A stretch of DNA of 7,562 nucleotides from Desulfotignum sp. (GTDB lineage: Bacteria > Desulfobacterota > Desulfobacteria > Desulfobacterales > Desulfobacteraceae). Position numbers and translations under genes: made by a program. The notes under the pieces were generated by a model that made no database searches, had not been told where the DNA came from, and worked only from the letters and a program-made list of their open reading frames with translations. Where the stretch lies: NCBI GenBank assembly GCA_011390695.1, contig JAABRW010000001.1:1-7562 (forward strand). Reading direction: 5' to 3'. Positions 1 to 4,372 of the stretch are shown here, piece after piece. How positions within the stretch are numbered: the first letter of the stretch is position 1; the number at the start of each line of letters is the position of its first letter.

Positions 1-199
1 CTGCCTGGCGTAAATTTCCCAGATGTTGAGACAGTGCTGATTGACTTAACGGAACAACCTGATTGAGCTCACTGACCGGGCACTCTCCTTTCATCAGATG
101 ACAAAGTACCATCAGCCGGCTGGGGTGGCTCATTTTTTTAAGCAATTTTGCCGCATCTTCTGCGTTTGCTTCAAGTTTTTCAGAATCAATTTGTTCCAT
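1..199 (-). CDS. ArsR-family transcriptional repressor, BigR/SqrR/YgaV-like (partial, C-terminus missing)
   Basis: The gene reads leftward from an ATG at 199-197, and only its first 66 codons lie in the window. The sequence shows a winged-helix HTH of the ArsR type: an N-terminal helix rich in Glu, Ala and Lys, then MSHPSRLMVLCHL (residues 23-35), GECPVSELN (38-46) and the recognition helix LSQSALSQHLGNLR (51-64). The MSHPxRLxxLCxL block with AEDAAKLLKKM before it is characteristic of YgaV, BigR and SqrR. In that group the cysteine equivalent to Cys33 pairs with a C-terminal cysteine to sense persulfide or sulfide. The second cysteine would lie beyond the window, so sensing is inferred. Only a weak ribosome site (GGGTG about 7 bases upstream) is visible. 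Its own promoter carries a palindrome that is probably its operator. It sits in the AT-rich segment that may be a mobile element. ArsR-fold identity is certain; the ligand is not. Confidence 0.9.
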   Translation of the reverse strand, partial: MEQIDSEKLEANAEDAAKLLKKMSHPSRLMVLCHLMKGECPVSELNQVVPLSQSALSQHLGNLRQA

Positions 200-236
200 A
201 GATTCACCCACACGTTAAATTAGACTTTTATAAATT

Positions 237-264
237 AGTATAATCTAATAATTAGATTTGTCAA
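237..264 (-). promoter_or_regulatory. Promoter of the leftward ArsR gene
   Basis: Read on the minus strand, there is a perfect TTGACA -35 box (plus-strand 259-264), a 16-base spacer (243-258) and a TATACT -10 box (237-242). This is a near-consensus sigma-70 promoter and would start transcription roughly 30 bases upstream of the ArsR start codon. Confidence 0.8.
242..258. promoter_or_regulatory. Operator palindrome within the ArsR promoter
   Basis: AATCTAAT and ATTAGATT form a perfect 8-base inverted repeat around one central base. The repeat fills the spacer between the -35 and -10 boxes of the ArsR promoter. A dimeric ArsR repressor bound here would block RNA polymerase, so negative autoregulation is the natural inference. 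Further ATTAG half-sites occur at about 218-222 and 234-238, towards the gene, and may extend the binding region. Confidence 0.75.
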
Positions 265-780
265 TCACAGCACAAAAATAAAATATGGATATTGGTGGTG
301 TCTGATTAACTTCCAAAGAGGAGAGCATTCTGTCTATTATTGGTGAGTTGATCTGATTTACAAAATGCAAGGATTGGCAGATATATTGTTGGGAGACAAC
401 GAAATTGAGTTGCACATAATTATCCATATCAGAACTTTTTAAAGAGTCTTTTTATAAAGGATACCTTGATAATTGGAAACTTTTGTAAACTACGCACAAG
501 CTCTCGGAAAAAGCCTGAAATTGGAAGTAGCTTAATCAACGTTAAAAGGAAAATTTTCGCTGCAGTGGGTCCGCTTAGGGCTATCAGCCTTATTTTCCTC
601 GGGTAAATCCCTTCAGAACCCCTGAGCTCAACTGTTACCAATTTTTCCTGCTCAAGTATGATTATCTTGACCGTAAAAATCAGGCGGGAACAAAGGGGTG
701 CAAGGGTCTGAAGTTTTTGGGCAATCCAGCATCTTTTCTGATCTCACAAGCGGCTTTGCTTGTGTTAGTCCTTTTCCTAT
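265..780. other. AT-rich stretch without a convincing gene
   Basis: This 516-base stretch is visibly richer in A and T than the DNA to its right. The only open frames are short (60, 70 and 86 codons, all leftward). They lack a good ribosome site and recognisable motifs, and one of them runs straight through the tRNA fragment and the terminator. No complete insertion sequence, terminal inverted repeat or integrase can be seen. It is best read as non-coding or decayed DNA at the right end of an integrated element. Confidence 0.6.
745..764. repeat. Inverted repeat (7-base stem, 6-base loop) beside the tRNA fragment
   Basis: CACAAGC (745-751) and GCTTGTG (758-764) are perfectly complementary and flank GGCTTT. 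No T-run follows on either strand, so it is not an intrinsic terminator. It lies 17 bases left of the tRNA-Cys fragment, where recombinase-binding sites of an integrated element would be expected. That role is inference. Confidence 0.45.
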
Positions 781-804
781 GTTCGAATCCGGAAGCCGCC
801 TCCA
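781..804 (+). other. tRNA-Cys 3'-end fragment, putative attachment site
   Basis: The 24 bases have the layout of a tRNA 3' end: the last T-stem base and T-loop (GTTCGAAT), 3' T-stem strand CCGGA, 3' acceptor strand AGCCGCC, discriminator T and encoded CCA. U73 together with an acceptor whose partner would begin GGCGGC points to tRNA-Cys; E. coli tRNA-Cys ends in a very similar way. The bases before it (CTATG) cannot pair with CCGGA, and no D-arm, anticodon arm or 5' acceptor strand lies upstream, so this is not a functional tRNA. Phages and integrative elements commonly recombine at exactly this part of tRNA genes and leave such a fragment at one end. The terminator directly downstream fits the original tRNA flank. 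I infer an attR-type site, with the element to the left. Confidence 0.75.
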
Positions 805-814
805 TAATAAAATC

Positions 815-847
815 AAGGGCCCGGGAGAAATGCCGGGCCCTTTTTTT
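815..847 (+). terminator. Intrinsic terminator after the tRNA-Cys fragment
   Basis: AAGGGCCCGG (815-824) pairs perfectly with CCGGGCCCTT (833-842) across an 8-base loop, followed by a run of seven T (841-847). The position, 10 bases after the tRNA CCA end, suggests it is the native terminator of tRNA-Cys. It also insulates the usp operon from transcription coming from the left. Confidence 0.9.
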
Positions 848-886
848 CTTTTGATATGCGCCAGATGCCGTTTTTCAAATTCCAGC

Positions 887-915
887 TTGATTTTCTTGGG
901 GTAAAATACCATAAT
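887..915 (+). promoter_or_regulatory. Promoter of the usp-arsR/methyltransferase-manC cluster
   Basis: TTGATT (887-892), a 17-base spacer and CATAAT (910-915) make a good sigma-70 match just downstream of the terminator. Transcription would begin near 922, leaving a leader of about 60 bases before the universal stress protein gene. The leader contains an inverted repeat at 947-961. Confidence 0.55.
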
Positions 916-946
916 TTGTTTGCTTTTTTTATTTTAATATGGAAAC

Positions 947-961
947 CAGTTCCGGAAACTG
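947..961. promoter_or_regulatory. Inverted repeat in the usp leader, possible operator
   Basis: CAGTT and AACTG flank a 5-base centre (CCGGA). The site lies between the predicted transcription start and the ribosome site of the first gene. The second gene of the cluster encodes an ArsR-type DNA-binding protein, so this could be an autoregulatory operator. The arms are short and chance is not excluded. Confidence 0.3.
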
Positions 962-982
962 CTTAACCATAAGGAGACAATG

Positions 983-1375
983 ATGAAAATTCTGGTGGGA
1001 TACAAAGGAGTGAATGTGGGACAGGATCTGCTGGAGATTGCAGATTTTCATGCCAGGGCATTTGACGCTGAGGTCCTGGTTGCAACCTCCATGAAGGGCG
1101 GGGCAAATCTTGACCAGTCTGAAGTTTATGCAGCTGAAGAAAATTTGAAACATACAAAAAAGTTTTTTGAGAATAAAAAAATATCCTGTGAAACCCATCT
1201 GCTGGTCAGGGGAATGGAACCGGGGGAGGATATTGTCAATTTTGCCCGGGAACAGGGTGTGGATGAAATTATCATCGGTGTCAAAAGCCGCTCCAAAGTC
1301 GGAAAACTCATATTCGGGTCAACCGCCCAGGCGGTTATTCTCCAGGCACATTGTCCAGTGGTGACCGTTAAGTAA
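983..1375 (+). CDS. Universal stress protein, UspA family
   Basis: This is a single-domain UspA-fold protein of 130 residues, a usual size for the family. It opens with MKILVGYKGV, the first beta strand, and ends with the typical strand AHCPVVTVK. The nucleotide-binding loop reads GVKSRSKVGKLIFGST, near residues 100-115. The family pattern is G-x2-G-x9-G-S/T, and here the second glycine is Ser, so ATP binding is likely but not certain. Two in-frame ATGs exist, at 980 and 983. The AAGGAG ribosome site at 971-976 is 6 bases from the second and only 3 from the first, so 983 is preferred. The stop codon shares one base with the next start (TAATG), so the two genes are probably translationally coupled. 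UspA proteins act in the cytoplasm in stress survival; no specific partner can be read from the sequence. Confidence 0.92.
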   Translation: MKILVGYKGVNVGQDLLEIADFHARAFDAEVLVATSMKGGANLDQSEVYAAEENLKHTKKFFENKKISCETHLLVRGMEPGEDIVNFAREQGVDEIIIGVKSRSKVGKLIFGSTAQAVILQAHCPVVTVK

Positions 1376-2289
1376 TGCAGATAATAAAACAGTTCAAAGC
1401 ACTTTCCGACCCGACCCGGCTGCGGCTGCTCCATATTCTCAATGAAGTGGAATTGAGCGTAAACGAAATTGTTTCCATTGTGGACATGATCCAGTCGGGC
1501 GTGTCCCGGCATTTGAAAATCCTGCTGGAATCCGGGCTGCTGGTGTCACGAAAAGAGGGCAGCTTTATGTATTATTGTGCATCCAGGCACCCGGAAACCC
1601 GTGCTTTGATTGCACTTGCCTGCGCCAGGATACAGGAGGATCCCCTTTTTCGCCTGGACCTTGAAAAAGCCAGACAGATCATCACCATCAGAAAAAACCG
1701 CACCAAGCGTTTTTTCAGTACAGTGGCACCCCAGTGGGAAGGCCTGAAAAAAGAGGTGCTGGGAAATTTCAATCTCAATGCCGTACTCAAACAGCAGATC
1801 AAGGACCGCAGCAGCATTGCAGATCTGGGATGCGGTACCGGCGAGCTTCTGGGGCAACTGGTGGCAGATACCGGCCAGAGACTCATCGGGGTGGATGCGT
1901 CCCCGGAAATGCTGGAACAGGCCAGAATCAAGCTGCCTGATGCCGGGTCCGTTGAACTGCGGCTCGGGGAAGTGGAATACCTGCCAATGAAGGACCAGGA
2001 AGTGGACACGGTTGTCATGAGCATGGTATTGTACCATATTTTTCAACCGGAAAAAGCCATCCGTGAAGTTTTCCGGGTGCTCAGGCCCGGTGGGATGTTT
2101 TTACTGGCTGATTTTAAACACCATGACCAGGAAGATATTAAAAATATCATTGGCGGCACCTGGCTGGGGTTTGAAAAAAAACAGGTGGAAGAATGGCTGG
2201 TGCAAAGCGGGTTTTGTCTTGCATCCATGGATGCATATGCAGTGGAGCGGGGATTGTCCATAAATCTGTTCACCGCCCGAAAACAATAA
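1375..2289 (+). CDS. ArsR-type HTH regulator fused to a class I SAM-dependent methyltransferase domain
   Basis: The protein has 304 residues and two domains. Residues 3-70 form an ArsR winged helix: FKALSDPTRLRLLHIL (7-22), recognition helix QSGVSRHLKILLESGLL (40-56), wing to MYYC (65-68). The ArsR metal site (an ELCVCDL-like motif) is replaced by ELSVNEI, so metal sensing is unlikely. Residues 110-304 form a Rossmann methyltransferase: motif I ADLGCGTGEL (149-158), acidic strand-2 residue in GVDAS (172-176), GEVEYLP (198-204), strand 4 with MVLYH (217-221) and LRPGG (236-240). The same architecture occurs in SahR-like regulators, which respond to S-adenosylhomocysteine, and in many uncharacterised proteins. 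No SAM-cycle gene is adjacent, so that assignment is open. It may be an enzyme, a SAM/SAH sensor or both. It overlaps the usp stop codon by one base, has no strong ribosome site of its own, and is followed 10 bases later by manC. Confidence 0.9.
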   Translation: MQIIKQFKALSDPTRLRLLHILNEVELSVNEIVSIVDMIQSGVSRHLKILLESGLLVSRKEGSFMYYCASRHPETRALIALACARIQEDPLFRLDLEKARQIITIRKNRTKRFFSTVAPQWEGLKKEVLGNFNLNAVLKQQIKDRSSIADLGCGTGELLGQLVADTGQRLIGVDASPEMLEQARIKLPDAGSVELRLGEVEYLPMKDQEVDTVVMSMVLYHIFQPEKAIREVFRVLRPGGMFLLADFKHHDQEDIKNIIGGTWLGFEKKQVEEWLVQSGFCLASMDAYAVERGLSINLFTARKQ

Positions 2290-2299
2290 AGGAGATATC

Positions 2300-3718
2300 A
2301 TGATTGTTCCGGTAATTCTGGCAGGGGGGTCAGGTACAAGGCTGTGGCCTCTTTCCAGGCAGTTGTATCCCAAGCAGCTCATCAACATGTACAACCAGCA
2401 TACCATGCTCCAGAACACGGTGCTCCGCCTGGAAGAAACCCGGCACACAGAACCGCCGGTGATCGTGTGCAATGAAGCCCACAGGTTCATGACAGCAGAA
2501 CAGCTGCGCCAGATCCAGGTGGAACCCCATGCCATTATCCTGGAACCGGCAGCCAGAAACACGGCCCCTGCCATTGCCCTGGCTGCCATTACACTGGGGA
2601 TGCAGGACCGGGACCCGGTACTGCTGGTGCTGCCTGCAGACCACCGCATTGAAAACACGGCTGCTTTTCACGCGGCTGTACACCAGGGAGAAACCCTGGC
2701 GGAAAAAGGATATCTCCTCACCTTTGGTATTGTTCCCACCTCTCCGGAAACCGGATACGGATACATTCAGAAAGGGGCTTTGCTGGAAGACAATGCCTGT
2801 GAGATCAAACGCTTTGTTGAAAAACCTGATCTGCAGACAGCCCGCAACTATCTGACAGAAGGAGACTATTGCTGGAATTCGGGCATGTTCATGTTCCGGG
2901 CTTCCACCATTTTACAGGAGCTTGAAATTCAGGTTCCGGACATGGTTGCCGTATGCCGCAAAGCTGTTGCAGCCGGAAACCAGGACCTGGATTTTTTCCG
3001 GGTGGACAAAACCATATTTGAACAGGTCTCAGCTGATTCCATTGATTATGCGGTTATGGAAAAGACCCGGAAAGGGGTGATGATCTTTCTGGATGCCGGG
3101 TGGAATGATCTGGGGTCTTTTGACGCGTTGTACCAGACCGAAGACAAGGACCGGGATGCCAATGTTCTCAAGGGTGATGTGTTGACCCATGATGTCGCAA
3201 ATTCCTATATCAATGCCCAGAGCCGCCTGGTGGCGGCAGTCGGACTGGACGCGTTTGTTGTGGTGGAAACAAAGGATGCGGTCCTGGTTGCCCCCAGAAA
3301 CCGGGTCCAGGATGTCAAGCAGATCGTGAAACAGTTAAAGGCCTTGAAACGTCAGGAAGCCGGCACCCATGCCAAAGTGTACCGGCCCTGGGGAGATTAT
3401 GAAACCATCGATATATCCCAGCGGTATCAGGTGAAACGGATCACGGTGAAACCCGGTGCCAAATTGTCGCTGCAAAAACATTTTCACCGGGCTGAGCACT
3501 GGACCGTGGTGTCGGGCAGCGCCATTGTCACCCAGGAAGACAGAGAATTTCTGCTCAAAGAGGATGAATCCACCTATATCCCCTTAGGAACCACCCACCG
3601 CCTGGAAAATCCCGGCAAGATACCCCTGGAACTCATTGAGGTCCAGTCCGGCCCATACCTGGGAGAAGATGACATCGTCCGGTTCGATGATGTCTATGGC
3701 AGGAAAAAAGGACAATGA
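2300..3718 (+). CDS. manC: Bifunctional mannose-1-phosphate guanylyltransferase / mannose-6-phosphate isomerase
   Basis: This cytoplasmic enzyme makes GDP-mannose from mannose-1-phosphate and GTP, and usually also interconverts fructose-6-phosphate and mannose-6-phosphate. The product feeds capsule, O-antigen or exopolysaccharide synthesis. At 472 residues it has the family's usual length. The N-terminal nucleotidyltransferase shows VILAGGSGTRLWPLSR (5-20) with YPKQ (23-26), LPADH (111-115), FVEKPD (172-177), WNSGMF (192-197) and DAGWNDLGSF (265-274). The C-terminal type II isomerase cupin shows RPWGDYE (362-368), PGAKLSLQKHFHRAEHW (385-401) and the ending VYGR. A GGAG ribosome site at 2291-2294 sits 5 bases before the ATG. 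The gap to the preceding regulator is 10 bases, so it is probably cotranscribed. Close homologues are also called AlgA, XanB or CpsB; no polysaccharide locus is visible here. Confidence 0.96.
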   Translation: MIVPVILAGGSGTRLWPLSRQLYPKQLINMYNQHTMLQNTVLRLEETRHTEPPVIVCNEAHRFMTAEQLRQIQVEPHAIILEPAARNTAPAIALAAITLGMQDRDPVLLVLPADHRIENTAAFHAAVHQGETLAEKGYLLTFGIVPTSPETGYGYIQKGALLEDNACEIKRFVEKPDLQTARNYLTEGDYCWNSGMFMFRASTILQELEIQVPDMVAVCRKAVAAGNQDLDFFRVDKTIFEQVSADSIDYAVMEKTRKGVMIFLDAGWNDLGSFDALYQTEDKDRDANVLKGDVLTHDVANSYINAQSRLVAAVGLDAFVVVETKDAVLVAPRNRVQDVKQIVKQLKALKRQEAGTHAKVYRPWGDYETIDISQRYQVKRITVKPGAKLSLQKHFHRAEHWTVVSGSAIVTQEDREFLLKEDESTYIPLGTTHRLENPGKIPLELIEVQSGPYLGEDDIVRFDDVYGRKKGQ

Positions 3719-3793
3719 TTATTTTTATTGCAAAACCGGGCAAAATATTTAAAACTATCCTTTTGAACAGGCATATGTGCACAGGAAAAAGAA

Positions 3794-3829
3794 ATGACAA
3801 GATCAATTTTGGAGCAGGGCAATGGCTGA
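3794..3829 (+). CDS. Possible 11-codon leader ORF overlapping the yqgE start
   Basis: An ATG at 3794, preceded by AGGA at 3783-3786 (7-base spacing), opens an 11-codon frame reading MTRSILEQGNG. Its stop codon ends at 3829, inside yqgE. The frame covers the yqgE ribosome site (GGAG, 3811-3814) and the yqgE start codon in another frame. Translation of it could couple to or interfere with yqgE initiation. It may equally be chance; no composition evidence is possible at this length. Confidence 0.2.
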   Translation: MTRSILEQGNG

Positions 3830-4352
3830 TATGATTCCCGGGACCATGAAAGGCAAATTTCTACTGGCAATGCCGGGGCTTCCGGATCCCAATTTTGCCC
3901 AGACACTCACCGGCATGTGTGAACACAATGAATCAGGTGCCCTGGGATTCATTGTCAACAAGATACATCCGCTGCTCACGGGCCGCGAACTTTTTGAGGA
4001 CCTGAATATCACCTGTGACGAGAGTGTGGATAAACTCGATATCTATCTGGGAGGCCCTGTTCAGCCCTCGGGCGTGTTTGTGCTCCATGGCCCCCCGTTC
4101 AACTGGAATGAAACCCTTAAAGTTACCGACTGGCTTGCCCTGAGCAATTCCCGGGATATTCTGGAAGCCGTTGCCGTTCAAAAAGGCCCGGCCGCATTTA
4201 TGATCATGCTGGGGTGTGCCGGATGGGGTCCCATGCAGCTGGATAATGAACTCAATGACAATGCCTGGCTGACCTGCCCCATGACAGAAGAGATCATGTT
4301 TTCCACCCCGAGTGATCTTAAATATGAAAAAGCCATGATGTTAATCTCCTAG
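3822..4352 (+). CDS. YqgE/AlgH family protein (DUF179)
   Basis: The 176-residue protein carries the hallmarks of the YqgE/AlgH family: GKFLLAMPGLPDPNF (11-25), GALGFIVNK (39-47), LGGPV (76-80) and the strongly conserved GCAGWGPMQLDNEL (131-144) followed by NAWL (147-150). Family members are cytoplasmic proteins of about 180-190 residues with no settled biochemical function; AlgH was named for an effect on alginate regulation in Pseudomonas. The C-terminus ends KYEKAMMLIS, a little shorter than usual. A GGAG ribosome site lies 7 bases before the ATG. It is 103 bases downstream of manC, with no confident terminator or promoter between them, and 20 bases upstream of the GTPase gene, so it is probably cotranscribed with the latter. 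Confidence 0.94.
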   Translation: MADMIPGTMKGKFLLAMPGLPDPNFAQTLTGMCEHNESGALGFIVNKIHPLLTGRELFEDLNITCDESVDKLDIYLGGPVQPSGVFVLHGPPFNWNETLKVTDWLALSNSRDILEAVAVQKGPAAFMIMLGCAGWGPMQLDNELNDNAWLTCPMTEEIMFSTPSDLKYEKAMMLIS

Positions 4353-4372
4353 CCCCTTCAAGCGCCGCAACT

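Noticed and set aside
374..390. Sigma-54-like promoter (TTGGCAG...TTGTT)
   Set aside because: The spacing is right but the -12 GC is lost, and no gene follows on that strand.
245..427. Leftward 60-codon open frame
   Set aside because: It ends inside the ArsR promoter and operator, has no recognisable motif, and its composition looks non-coding.
429..641. Leftward 70-codon open frame
   Set aside because: It has no ribosome site of note, no recognisable domain and lies in AT-rich DNA. It could be a decayed mobile-element fragment, but nothing in the sequence proves coding.
745..804. A complete short or unusual tRNA
   Set aside because: The 5' side of the T-stem does not pair, there is no anticodon arm, and only about 55 bases separate the nearest acceptor-like AGCGGCT from the CCA.
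652..912. Leftward 86-codon open frame over the tRNA fragment and terminator
   Set aside because: It reads through the tRNA 3' end (giving RRLPDSN) and the terminator hairpin, a familiar type of spurious ORF.
2221..2234. Perfect 14-base palindrome GCATCCATGGATGC
   Set aside because: It lies inside the methyltransferase coding region without a repeat elsewhere in the window, and is explained by the codons for Ala-Ser-Met-Asp-Ala.
3719..3821. Possible promoter or terminator between manC and yqgE
   Set aside because: TTGCAA at 3728 has only AAAACT at the right distance, and there is no stem with a T-run. Nothing here is good enough to call.
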